A stretch of DNA of 64,000 nt from Siphonodentalium dalli. Lineage: Eukaryota > Mollusca > Scaphopoda > Gadilida > Siphonodentaliidae. Each line of letters opens with the position of its first letter. Position 1 is the first letter of the stretch. Below the pieces are notes generated by a model. The model worked only from the letters and a program-made list of their open reading frames with translations, did not search any database and was not told the origin of the DNA. Location of the stretch: NCBI GenBank assembly GCA_032622095.1, contig CP136068.1, positions 60,472,025 through 60,536,024 on the forward strand, given 5' to 3'. Positions 1-12,900 of the stretch are shown piece by piece. The position numbers were made by a program, and so were the translations under genes.

Positions 1-640
1 AGGCTGGGACTCATATAATAGTGGACAGGCAACAACTCATATAAGAGTGGACTGGGAGGAACTCATATAAGAGTGGACAATGAGGGACTCATATAAGAGT
101 GGACAATGAGGAACTCATATAAGAGTGGACTGTGAGGAACTCATATAAGAGTGGACAGGGAGGAACTAATATAAGAGTGGACAAGGATGAATTCATATAA
201 GAGTGGACATGCAGCAACTCATATAAGAGTGGACAGGGAGGAACTCATATAAGAGTGGACAGACAGCAACTCATATAAGAGTGGACATGGATGAAATCAT
301 ATACTAGTGGCAGGCAGCAACTCATATACTAGTGGACAGGGAGGAACTCATATAAGAGTGGACAGGCAGGAACTCATATAAGAGTGGACAGTCAGCAACT
401 CATATAAGAGTGGACAGGGAGCAACTCATAAAAGAGTGGACAGGGAGCAACTCATAAAAGAGTGGACAGGGAGCAACTCATAAAAGAGTGGACAGGGAGC
501 AACTCATATAAGAGTGGACAGGGAGCAACTCATATAAGAGTGGACACGCAGGAACTCATATAAGAGTGGACAGGGAGGAACTCATATAAGAGTGGACAGG
601 GAGGAACTCGTATAAGAGTGGACAGAGAGGAACTCATATA
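1..640 (+). repeat. Left-edge array segment, GCTGGGACTCATATAATAG start
   Basis: The window opens inside a unit. The order of variants here (GCTGGGACTCAT, GGCAACAACTC, GACTGGGAGG, CAATGAGGG, CAATGAGG, ACTGTGAGG, then two ACTAGTGG units, then CATAAAAGAG units and CGCAGG units) recurs from about 20,228 and again from about 22,762, 25,677, 31,015, 33,930 and later. The array therefore starts left of the window. One difference visible is GGACTGTGAGG here versus GGTCTGTGAGG near 20,350. There is no gene. Confidence 0.9.
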
Positions 641-1590
641 AGAGTGGACAGGCAGGAACTCATATAAGTGTGAACATTGAGGAACTCATATGCGAGTGGA
701 CATGCAGGAACTCATATTAGAGTGGACAGGGAGGAACTCATATTAGAGTGGACAGGGAGGAACTCATAAGAGTGGACAGGGAGGAACTCATATAAGAGTG
801 GACAGGGAGGAACTCATATAAGAGTGGACAGGGAGGAACTCATATAAGAGTGGACAGGGAAGAACTCATATAAGAGTGGACAGGGAGGAACTCATATAAG
901 AGTGGACAGGGAGGAACTCATATAAGAGTGGACAGGGAGGAACTCATATAAGAGTGAACAGGGAGGAACCCATATAAGAGTGGACAGGCAGGAACTCATA
1001 TAAGAGTGGACAGGCAGGAACTCATATAAGAGTGGACAGGCAGGAACTCATATAGCAGTGTACAGGGAGGAACTCATAAGAGTTGACAGGGAGGAACTCA
1101 TATAAGAGTGGACAGGGAGGAACTCATATAAGAGTGGACAGAGAGGAACTCATATAAGAGTGGACAGGCAGGAACTCATATAAGTGTGAACAGTGAGGAA
1201 CTCATATGCGAGTGGACATGCAGGAACTCATATTAGAGTGGACAGGGAGGAACTCATATTAGAGTGGACAGGGAGGAACTCATAAGAGTGGACAGGGAGG
1301 AACTCATTTAAGAGTGGACAGAGAGGAACTCATATAAGAGTGGACAGGGAGGAACTCATATAAGAGTGGACAGGGAGGAACTCATATAAGAGTGGACAGG
1401 GGGGAACTCATATAAGAGTGGACAGGAAGGAACTCATATAAGAGTGGACAGGGAGGAACTCATATAAGAGTGAACAGGGAGGAACCCATATAAGAGTGGA
1501 CAGGCAGGAACTCATATAAGAGTGGACAGGCAGGAACTCATATAGCAGTGTACAGGGAGGAACTCATAAGAGTTGACAGGGAGGAACTCA
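640..1590 (+). repeat. About 0.5-kb tandem duplication
   Basis: Landmarks AAGTGTGAAC and TGCGAGTGGACATGC at 666 and 691 recur at 1,182 and 1,207, a spacing of 516 bp. The landmark TATAGCAGTG at 1,051 recurs at 1,541, a spacing of 490 bp, so the second copy has one 26-bp unit fewer. The first copy has GAACATTGAGG where the second has GAACAGTGAGG. The order of the ATTAGAG units, the 24-bp ATAAGAG unit and the run of standard units is shared. Confidence 0.85.
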
Positions 1591-4054
1591 TATAAGAGTG
1601 GACAGGGAAGAACTCATATAAGAGTGGACATGCAGGAATTTATATGAGTGGACAGGGAGGAACTCATATAAGAGTGGACAGGGAGGAACTCATAAGAGTG
1701 GACAGGGAGGAACTCATCAGAGTGGACATGGAGGAACTCATAAGAGTGGTCAGGCAGGAACTCATATAAGAGTGGACAGGCTGGAACTCATATACGAGTG
1801 GACAGGCTGGAACTCATATACGAGTGGACAGGCAGCAACTCATATAATAGTGGACAGCGAGGAACTCATAAGAGAGGACAGGGAGGAACCAATATATGAA
1901 TGTACATGGAGGAACTAATATAAGAGTGGACAGGGAGGAACTAATATAAGAGTGGACCGGGAGGAACTAATATAAGAGTGGACAGGGAGGAACTAATATA
2001 AGAGTGGACAGGGAGGAACTAATATAAGAGTGGACAGGGAGGAACTCATATAAGAGTGGACAGGCTGGAACTCATAAGAGTGGACAGGCTTGAACTCATA
2101 AGAGTGGACAGGCAGGAACTCATATAAGAGTGGACAGGGAGGAACTCATAAGAGTGGACATGGAGGAACTCATAAGAGTGGACAGGCTGGAACTCATATA
2201 CGAGTGGACAGGCAGCAACTCATATAAGAGTAGACAGGGAGGAACTCATATAAGAGAGGACAGGGAGGAATTAATATATGAGTGTACAGGGAGGAACTAA
2301 TATAAGAGTGGACAGGGAGGAACTAATATAAGAGTGGACAGGGAGGAACTCATATAAGAGTGGACAGGGAGGAACTCATATAAGAGTGGACAGGCAGCAA
2401 CTCATATAAGAGTGGACAGGCAGGAACTCATATAACAGTGTACAGGGAGGAACTCATAAGAGTTGACAGGGAGGAACTCATATAAGAGTGGACAGGGAAG
2501 AACTCATATAAGAGTGGACAGGCAGGAACTCATATAAGAGTGGACAGGCAGGAACTCATATAAGAGTGGACAGGCAGGAACTCATATAGCAGTGTACAGG
2601 GAGGAACTCATAAGAGTTGACAGGGAGGAACTCATATAAGAGTGGACAGGGAGGAACTCATATAAGAGTGGACAGAGAGGAACTCATATAAGAGTGGACA
2701 GGCAGGAACTCATATAAGTGTGAACAGTGAGGAACTCATATGCGAGTGGACATGCAGGAACTCATATTAGAGTGGACAGGGAGGAACTCATATTAGAGTG
2801 GACAGGGAGGAACTCATAAGAGTGGACAGGGAGGAACTCATTTAAGAGTGGACAGAGAGGAACTCATATAAGAGTGGACAGGGAGGAACTCATATAAGAG
2901 TGGACAGGGAGGAACTCATATAAGAGTGGACAGGGGGGAACTCATATAAGAGTGGACAGGAAGAAACTCATATAAGAGTGGACAGGGAGGAACTCATATA
3001 AGAGTGAACAGGGAGGAACCCATATAAGAGTGGACAGGCAGGAACTCATATAAGAGTGGACAGGCAGGAACTCATATAGCAGTGTACAGGGAGGAACTCA
3101 TAAGAGTTGACAGGGAGGAACTCATATAAGAGTGGACAGGGAAGAACTCATATAAGAGTGGACATGCAGGAATTTATATATGAGTGGACAGGGAGGAACT
3201 CATATAAGAGTGGACAGGGAGGAACTCATAAGAGTGGACAGGGAGGAACTCATCAGAGTGGACATGGAGGAACTCATAAGAGTGGTCAGGCAGGAACTCA
3301 TATAAGAGTGGACAGGCTGGAACTCATATACGAGTGGACAGGCTGGAACTCATATACGAGTGGACAGGCAGCAACTCATATAATAGTGGACAGCGAGGAA
3401 CTCATAAGAGAGGACAGGGAGGAACCAATATATGAATGTACATGGAGGAACTAATATAAGAGTGGACAGGGAGGAACTAATATAAGAGTGGACCGGGAGG
3501 AACTAATATAAGAGTGGACAGGGAGGAACTAATATAAGAGTGGACAGGGAGGAACTAATATAAGAGTGGACAGGGAGGAACTCATATAAGAGTGGACAGG
3601 CTGGAACTCATAAGAGTGGACAGGCTTGAACTCATAAGAGTGGACAGGCAGGAACTCATATAAGAGTGGACAGGGAGGAACTCATAAGAGTGGACATGGA
3701 GGAACTCATAAGAGTGGACAGGCTGGAACTCATATACGAGTGGACAGGCAGCAACTCATATAAGAGTAGACAGGGAGGAACTCATATAAGAGAGGACAGG
3801 GAGGAATTAATATATGAGTGTACAGGGAGGAACTAATATAAGAGTGGACAGGGAGGAACTAATATAAGAGTGGACAGGGAGGAACTCATATAAGAGTGGA
3901 CAGGGAGGAACTCATATAAGAGTGGACAGGCAGCAACTCATATAAGAGTGGACAGGCAGGAACTCATATAACAGTGTACAGGGAGGAACTCATAAGAGTT
4001 GACAGGGAGGAACTCATATAATAGTGGACAGGGAAGAACTCATATAAGAGTGGA
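985..4054 (+). repeat. 1,534-bp tandem duplication (two copies)
   Basis: The landmark TATAGCAGTG occurs at 1,051 and 1,541 in the first copy (about 985-2,518) and at 2,585 and 3,075 in the second (about 2,519-4,054), both 1,534 bp apart. Further right, TATAACAGTG at 2,431 and 3,967 is 1,536 bp apart. The extra 2 bp is visible: the unit near 1,636 reads AATTTATATGAG and its partner near 3,173 reads AATTTATATATGAG. That 2-bp difference is why a 115-codon frame (3,107-3,454) is open only in the second copy. No gene is supported. Confidence 0.92.
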
Positions 4055-5244
4055 CATGCAGGAATTCATATAAGAGTGGCAGGCTGGGACTCAAATAAGA
4101 GTGGACATGCAGTAACTCATATAAGAGTGGACAGGGAGGAACTCATATAAGAGTATACAGGTCCAACTCATATAAGAGTGGACAGGGAGGAACTCATAAA
4201 AGAGTGGACAGGGAGCAACGCATAAAAGAGTGGACAGGGAGCAACTCATAAAATAGTGGACAGGGAGCAACTCATATAAGAGTGGACAGGGAGCAACTCA
4301 TATAAGAGTGGACACGCCGGAACTCATATAAGAGTGGACACGCAGGAACTCATATAAGAGTGGACAGGGAGGAACTCATATAAGAGTGGACATGGAGGAA
4401 CTCATATAAGAGTGGACAGAGAGGATCCCATATAAGAGTGGACAGGCAGGAACTCATATAAGAGTGAACAGGGAGGAACTCATATGCGAGTGGACATGCA
4501 GGAACTCATATTAGAGTGGACAGGGAGGAACTCATATTAGAGGGGACAGGGAGGAACTCATATAAGATGGACAGGGAGGAACTCATATTAGAGTGGACAG
4601 GGAGGAACTCATAAGAGTGGGCAGGGAGGAACTCATATAAGAGTGGACAGGGAGGAACTCATATAAGAGTGGACAGGGAGGAACTCATATAAGAGTGGAC
4701 AGGGAGGAACTCATATAAGAGTGGACAGGGAGGAACTCATATAAGAGTGAACAGGGAGGAACGCATATAAGAGTGGTCAGGCAGGAACTCATATACGAGT
4801 GGACAGGCAGTAACTCATATAAGAGTGGACAGGCAGGAACACATATAAGAGTGGTCAGGGGGGAACTCATATAAGAGTGGTCAGGGAGGAACTCATATTT
4901 GAGTGGACAGGGAGAAACTCATAAAAGAATGGACAGGGAGCAACTCATATAAGAGTGGACAGGCAGGAACACATATAAGAGTGGTCAGGGAGGAACTCAT
5001 ATTTGAGTGGACAGGGAGAAACTCATAAAAGAATGGACAGGGAGCAACTCATATAAGAGTGGACAAGGAGGAACTCATATAAGAGTGGACAGGCAGGAAC
5101 TCATAAGAGTGGACAGGCAGGAACTCATATAAGAGTGGACAGGCTGGAACTCATATACGAGTGGACAGGCTGGAACTCATATACGAGTGGACAGGCAGCA
5201 ACTCATATAATAGTGGACAGGGAGGAACTCATAAGAGAGGACAG
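4055..5244 (+). repeat. Array segment with TATACAGGTCC unit and two ATTTGAG cassettes
   Basis: It begins with a GGCAGGCTGGGACTCAAATAAG variant near 4,080, then a TATACAGGTCC unit near 4,155, CATAAAAGAG units, and AGAGGGGACAGG and AGATGGAC units. The part 4,081-4,640 matches 7,064-7,650 and its copies at +4,084 intervals. From about 4,759 it carries the GAACGCAT, GGTCAGG and CATATTTGAG order that reappears from 18,117 onward, with the four-unit (104-bp) ATTTGAG cassette present twice. No gene is seen. Confidence 0.85.
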
Positions 5245-5910
5245 GGAGGAACTCATATAAGTGTGAACATTGAGGAACTCATATGCGAGTGGACATGCAG
5301 GAACTCATATTAGAGTGGACAGGGAGGAACTCATATTAGAGTGGACAGGGAGGAACTCATAAGAGTGGACAGGGAGGAACTCATATAAGAGTGGACAGGG
5401 AGGAACTCATATAAGAGTGGACAGGGAGGAACTCATATAAGAGTGGACAGGGAGGAACTCATATAAGAGTGGACAGGGAGGAACTCATATAAGAGTGAAC
5501 AGGGAGGAACCCATATAAGAGTGGACAGGCAGGAACTCATATAAGAGTGGACAGGCAGGAACTCATATAAGAGTGGACAGGCAGGAACTCATATAGCAGT
5601 GTACAGGGAGGAACTCATAAGAGTTGACAGGGAGGAACTCATATAAGAGTGGACAGGGAGGAACTCATATAAGAGTGGACAGAGAGGAACTCATATAAGA
5701 GTGGACAGGCAGGAACTCATATATTAGTGTGAACAGTGAGGAACTCATATGCGAGTGGACATGCAGGAACTCATATTAGAGTGGACAGGGAGGAACTCAT
5801 AAGAGTGGACAGGGAGGAACTCATATAAGAGTGGACAGGGAGGAACTCATATAAGAGTGGACAGGGAGGAACTCATATAAGAGTGGACAGGGAGGAACTC
5901 ATATAAGAGT
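5245..5910 (+). repeat. Re-copied 0.65-1.05 kb barcode
   Basis: The word AAGTGTGAACATTGAGG, otherwise seen only at 666, occurs at 5,259 in the same order of neighbours, ending with TATAGCAGTG at 5,592 (1,051 in the first location). The offsets are 4,593 and 4,541 bp, so two 26-bp units differ between them. The join to the left falls after an ATAAGAGAGGACAGG unit at about 5,245. The segment leads into the first 4,084-bp higher-order copy. Confidence 0.75.
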
Positions 5911-8900
5911 GGACAGGGGGGAACTCATATAAGAGTGGACAGGGAGGAACTCATATAAGAGTGGACAGGGAGGAACTCATATAAGAGTGAACAGGGAGGA
6001 ACCCATATAAGAGTGGACAGGCAGGAACTCATATAAGAGTGGACAGTCAGGAACTCATATAAGAGTGGACAGGCAGGAACTCATATAGCAGTGTACAGGG
6101 AGGAACTCATAAGAGTTGACAGGGAGGAACTCATATAAGAGTGGACATGGAAGAACTCATATAAGAGTGGACATGCAGGAATTCATATATGAGTGGACAG
6201 GGAGGAACTCATATAAGAGTGGACAGGGAGGAACTCATAAGAGTGGACAGGGAGGAACTCATCAGAGTGGACATGGAGGAACTCATAAGAGTGGTCAGGC
6301 AGGAACTCATATAAGAGTGGACAGGCTGGAACTCATATACGAGTGGACAGGCTGGAACTCATATACGAGTGGACAGGCAGCAACTCATATAATAGTGGAC
6401 AGCGAGGAACTCATAAGAGAGGACAGGGAGGAACCAATATATGAGTGTACATGGAGGGACTAATATAAGAGTGAACAGGGAGGAACTAATATAAGAGTGG
6501 ACAGGGAGGAACTAATATAAGAGTGGACAGGGAGGAACTAATATAAGAGTGGACAGGGAGGAACTCATATAAGAGTGGACAGGCTGGAACTCATAAGAGT
6601 GGACAGGCTTGAACTCATAAGAGTGGACAGGCAGGAACTCATATAAGAGTGGACAGGGAGGAACTCATAAGAGTGGACATGGAGGAACTCATAAGAGTGG
6701 ACAGGCTGGAACTCATATACGAGTGGACAGGCAGCAACTCATATTAGAGTGGACAGGGAGGAACTCATATAAGAGAGGACAGGGAGGAATTAATATATGA
6801 GTGTACAGGGAGGAACTAATATAAGAGTGGACAGGGAGGAACTAATATAAGAGTGGACAGGGAGGAACTCACATAAGAGTGGACAGGGAGGAACTCATAT
6901 AAGAGTGGACAGGCAGCAACTCATATAAGAGTGGACAGGCAGGAACTCATATAACAGTGTACAGGGAGGAACTCATAAGAGTTGACAGGGAGGAACTCAT
7001 ATAAGAGTGGACAGGGAAGAACTCATATAAGAGTGGACATGCAGGAATTCATATAAGTGTGGCAGGCTGGGACTCAAATAAGAGTGGACATGCAGTAACT
7101 CATATAAGAGTGGACAGGGAGGAACTCATATAAGAGTATACAGGTCCAACTCATATAAGAGTGGACAGGGAGGAACTCATAAAAGAGTGGACAGGGAGCA
7201 ACTCATAAAAGAGTGGACAGGGAGCAACTCATAAAATAGTGGACAGGGAGCAACTCATATAAGAGTGGACAGGGAGCAACTCATATAAGAGTGGACACGC
7301 AGGAACTCATATAAGAATGGACACGCAGGAACTCATATAAGAGTGGACAGGGAGGAACTCATATAAGAGTGGACATGGAGGAACTCATATAAGAGTGGAC
7401 AGAGAGGATCTCATATAAGAGTGGACAGGCAGGAACTCATATAAGAGTGAACAGGGAGGAACTCATATGCGAGTGGACATGCAGGAACTCATATTAGAGT
7501 GGACAGGGAGGAACTCATATTAGAGGGGACAGGGAGGAACTCATATAAGATGGACAGGGAGGAACTCATATTAGAGTGGACAGGGAGGAACTCATAAGAG
7601 TGGGCAGGGAGGAACTCATATAAGAGTGGACAGGGAGGAACTCATATAAGAGTGGACAGAGAGGAACTCATATACGAGTGGACAGGCAGCAACTCATATA
7701 ATAGTAGACAGGGAGGAACTCATAAGAGAGGACAGGGAGGAACTAATATATGAGTGTACATGGAGGAACTAATATAAGAGTGGACAGGGAGGAACTAATA
7801 TAAGAGTGGACAGGGAGGAACTAATATAAGAGTGGACAGGGAGGAACTAATATAAGAGTGGACAGGGAGGAACTAATATAAGAGTGGACAGGGAGGAACT
7901 CATATACGAGTGGACAGGCTGGAACTCATATACGAGTGGACAGGCAGCAACTCATATAATATTGGACAGGGAGGAACTCATAAGAGAGGACAGGGAGGAA
8001 CTAATATATGAGTGTACATGGAGGAACTAATATAAGAGTGGACAGGGAGGAACTCATAAAAGAGTGGACAGGGAGCAACTCATAAAATAGTGGACAGGGA
8101 GCAACTCATATAAGAGTGGACAGGGAGCAACTCATATAAGAGTGGACACGCAGGAACTCATATAAGAGTGGACACGCAGGAACTCATATAAGAGTGGACA
8201 GGGAGGAACTCATATAAGAGTGGACAGGGAGCAACTCATATAAGAGTGGACAGAGAGGAACTCATATAAGAGTGGACAGAGAGGAACTCATATAAGAGTG
8301 GACAGGGAAGAACTCATATAAGAGTGGACATGCAGGAATTCATATAAGAGTGGACACGGAGGAACTCATATAAGAGTGGACAGGGAGGAACTCATCAGAG
8401 TGGACATGGAGGAACTCATAAGAGTGGTCAGGCATGAACTCATATAAGAGTGGACAGGCTGGAACTCATATACGAGTGGACAGGCTGGAACTCATATATG
8501 AGTGGACAGGCAGCACCTCATATAATAGTGGACAGCGAGGAACTCATAAGAGAGGACAGGGAGGAACCAATATATGAGTGTACATGGAGGAACTAATATA
8601 AGAGTGGACAGGGAGGAACTAATATAAGAGTGGACAGGGAGGAACTAATATAAGAGTGGACAGGGAGGAACTAATATAAGAGTGGACAGGGAGGAACTAA
8701 TATAAGAGTGGACAGGGAGGAACTCATATAAGAGTGGACAGGCTGGAACTCATAAGAGTGGACAGGCTGGAACTCATAAGAGTGGTCAGGCAGGAACTCA
8801 TATAAGAGTGGACATTGAGGAACTCATAAGAGTGGACAGGCTGGAACTCATAAGAGTGGACAGGCTGGAACTCATATACGAGTGGACAGGCAGCAACTCA

Positions 8901-9994
8901 TATAAGAGTGGACAGGGAGGATCTCATATAAGAGAGGACAAGGAGGAATTAATATATGAGTGTACAGGGAGGAACAAATATAAGAGTGGACAGGGAGGAA
9001 CTAATATAAGAGTGGACAGGGAGGAACTCATATAAGAGTGGACAGTGAGGAACTCATATAAGAGTGGACAGGCAGCAACTCATATAAGAGTGGACAGGCA
9101 GGAACTCATATAACAGTGTACAGGGAGGAACTCATAAGAGTTGACAGGGAGGAACTCATATAAGAGTGGACAGGGAAGAACTCATATAAGAGTGGACATG
9201 CAGGAATTCATATAAGAGTGACAGGCTGGGACTCAAATAAGAGTGGACATGCAGGAACTCATATAAGAGTGGACAGGGAGGAACTCATATAAGAGTATAC
9301 AGGTCCAACTCATATAGGAGTGGACAGGGAGGAACTCATAAAAGAGTGGACAGGGAGCAACTCATAAAAGAGTGGACAGGGAGCAACTCATAAAATAGTG
9401 GACAGGGAGCAACTCATATAAGAGTGGACAGGGAGCAACTCATATAAGAGTGGACACGCAGGAACTCATATACGAGTGGACACGCAGGAAGTCATATAAG
9501 AGTGGACAGGGAGGAACTCATATAAGAGTGGACAGGGAGCAACTCATATAAGAGTGGACAGAGAGGAACTCATATAAGAGTGGACAGACAGGAACTCATA
9601 TGCGAGTGAACAGTGAGGAACTCATATGCGAGTGGACAGGCAGGAACTCATATTAGAGTGGACAGGGAGGAACTCATATTGGAGGAGACAGGGAGGAACT
9701 CATATAAGAGTGGACAGGGAGGAACTCATATTAGAGGGGACAGGGAGGAACTCATATAAGATGGACAGGGAGGAACTCATATTAGAGTGAACAGGGAGGA
9801 ACTCATAAGAGTGGACAGGGAGGAACTCATATAAGAGTGGACAGGGAGGAACTCATATAAGAGTGGACAGGGAGGAACTCATATAAGAGTGGACAGGGAG
9901 GAACTCATATAAGAGTGGACAGGGAGGAACTCATATAAGAGTGGACAGGGAGGAACTCATATAAGAGTGGACAGGGAGGAACTCATATAAGAGT
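5911..9994 (+). repeat. 4,084-bp higher-order repeat, copy 1
   Basis: I set the start at the unit containing six G in a row (GGACAGGGGGGAACTC) at 5,911, whose counterparts are at 9,995 and 14,075. TATAGCAGTG at 6,084 and 10,168 also gives 4,084 bp. The copy is itself a diverged dimer: the rare CTGGGACTCAAATAAG unit occurs at 7,067 and 9,226 (2,159 bp apart), then at 11,151 (1,925 bp further). It contains a TATACAGGTCC unit in each half and blocks of CTAATATAAG units. The open frames at 6,116-6,463 and 8,808-9,035 are frame by-products of 24-bp units, not genes. Confidence 0.93.
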
Positions 9995-12900
9995 GGACAG
10001 GGGGGAACTCATATAAGAGTGGACAGGGAGGAACTCATATAAGAGTGGACAGGGAGGAACTCATATAAGAGTGAACAGGGAGGAACCCATATAAGAGTGG
10101 ACAGGCAGGAACTCATATAAGAGTGGACAGTCAGGAACTCATATAAGAGTGGACAGGCAGGAACTCATATAGCAGTGTACAGGGAGGAACTCATAAGAGT
10201 TGACAGGGAGGAACTCATATAAGAGTGGACATGGAAGAACTCATATAAGAGTGGACATGCAGGAATTCATATATGAGTGGACAGGGAGGAACTCATATAA
10301 GAGTGGACAGGGAGGAACTCATAAGAGTGGACAGGGAGGAACTCATCAGAGTGGACATGGAGGAACTCATAAGAGTGGTCAGGCAGGAACTCATATAAGA
10401 GTGGACAGGCTGGAACTCATATACGAGTGGACAGGCTGGAACTCATATACGAGTGGACAGGCAGCAACTCATATAATAGTGGACAGCGAGAAACTCATAA
10501 GAGAGGACAGGGAGGAACCAATATATGAGTGTACATGGAGGGACTAATATAAGAGTGAACAGGGAGGAACTAATATAAGAGTGGACAGGGAGGAACTAAT
10601 ATAAGAGTGGACAGGGAGGAACTAATATAAGAGTGGACAGGGAGGAACTCATATAAGAGTGGACAGGCTGGAACTCATAAGAGTGGACAGGCTTGAACTC
10701 ATAAGAGTGGACAGGCAGGAACTCATATAAGAGTGGACAGGGAGGAACTCATAAGAGTGGACATGGAGGAACTCATAAGAGTGGACAGGCTGGAACTCAT
10801 ATACGAGTGGACAGGCAGCAACTCATATTAGAGTGGACAGGGAGGAACTCATATAAGAGAGGACAGGGAGGAATTAATATATGAGTGTACAGGGAGGAAC
10901 TAATATAAGAGTGGACAGGGAGGAACTAATATAAGAGTGGACAGGGAGGAACTCACATAAGAGTGGACAGGGAGGAACTCATATAAGAGTGGACAGGCAG
11001 CAACTCATATAAGAGTGGACAGGCAGGAACTCATATAACAGTGTACAGGGAGGAACTCATAAGAGTTGACAGGGAGGAACTCATATAAGAGTGGACAGGG
11101 AAGAACTCATATAAGAGTGGACATGCAGGAATTCATATAAGTGTGGCAGGCTGGGACTCAAATAAGAGTGGACATGCAGTAACTCATATAAGAGTGGACA
11201 GGGAGGAACTCATATAAGAGTATACAGGTCCAACTCATATAAGAGTGGACAGGGAGGAACTCATAAAAGAGTGGACAGGGAGCAACTCATAAAAGAGTGG
11301 ACAGGGAGCAACTCATAAAATAGTGGACAGGGAGCAACTCATATAAGAGTGGACAGGGAGCAACTCATATAAGAGTGGACACGCAGGAACTCATATAAGA
11401 ATGGACACGCAGGAACTCATATAAGAGTGGACAGGGAGGAACTCATATAAGAGTGGACATGGAGGAACTCATATAAGAGTGGACAGAGAGGATCTCATAT
11501 AAGAGTGGACAGGCAGGAACTCATATAAGAGTGAACAGGGAGGAACTCATATGCGAGTGGACATGCAGGAACTCATATTAGAGTGGACAGGGAGGAACTC
11601 ATATTAGAGGGGACAGGGAGGAACTCATATAAGATGGACAGGGAGGAACTCATATTAGAGTGGACAGGGAGGAACTCATAAGAGTGGGCAGGGAGGAACT
11701 CATATAAGAGTGGACAGGGAGGAACTCATATAAGAGTGGACAGAGAGGAACTCATATACGAGTGGACAGGCAGCAACTCATATAATAGTAGACAGGGAGG
11801 AACTCATAAGAGAGGACAGGGAGGAACTAATATATGAGTGTACATGGAGGAACTAATATAAGAGTGGACAGGGAGGAACTAATATAAGAGTGGACAGGGA
11901 GGAACTAATATAAGAGTGGACAGGGAGGAACTAATATAAGAGTGGACAGGGAGGAACTAATATAAGAGTGGACAGGGAGGAACTCATATACGAGTGGACA
12001 GGCTGGAACTCATATACGAGTGGACAGGCAGCAACTCATATAATATTGGACAGGGAGGAACTCATAAGAGAGGACAGGGAGGAACTAATATATGAGTGTA
12101 CATGGAGGAACTAATATAAGAGTGGACAGGGAGGAACTCATAAAAGAGTGGACAGGGAGCAACTCATAAAATAGTGGACAGGGAGCAACTCATATAAGAG
12201 TGGACAGGGAGCAACTCATATAAGAGTGGACACGCAGGAACTCATATAAGAGTGGACACGCAGGAACTCATATAAGAGTGGACAGGGAGGAACTCATATA
12301 AGAGTGGACAGGGAGCAACTCATATAAGAGTGGACAGAGAGGAACTCATATAAGAGTGGACAGAGAGGAACTCATATAAGAGTGGACAGGGAAGAACTCA
12401 TATAAGAGTGGACATGCAGGAATTCATATAAGAGTGGACACGGAGGAACTCATATAAGAGTGGACAGGGAGGAACTCATCAGAGTGGACATGGAGGAACT
12501 CATAAGAGTGGTCAGGCATGAACTCATATAAGAGTGGACAGGCTGGAACTCATATACGAGTGGACAGGCTGGAACTCATATATGAGTGGACAGGCAGCAC
12601 CTCATATAATAGTGGACAGCGAGGAACTCATAAGAGAGGACAGGGAGGAACCAATATATGAGTGTACATGGAGGAACTAATATAAGAGTGGACAGGGAGG
12701 AACTAATATAAGAGTGGACAGGGAGGAACTAATATAAGAGTGGACAGGGAGGAACTAATATAAGAGTGGACAGGGAGGAACTAATATAAGAGTGGACAGG
12801 GAGGAACTCATATAAGAGTGGACAGGCTGGAACTCATAAGAGTGGACAGGCTGGAACTCATAAGAGTGGTCAGGCAGGAACTCATATAAGAGTGGACATT

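Noticed and set aside
3106-3130. Bacterial promoter (TTGACA with TATAAG downstream)
   Set aside because: TTGACA and TATAAG are only 12 bp apart, not about 17, and both are one-base variants of the repeat unit; the context is not bacterial.
3107-3454. 115-residue plus-strand frame and its copies at 6,116, 10,200 and 14,280, and a 75-residue frame at 8,808, as genes
   Set aside because: They are translations of the 26/24-bp repeat, start at arbitrary TTG or ATG-like positions inside units, have low-complexity repeat peptides, no flanking gene structure, and copies broken by small indels.
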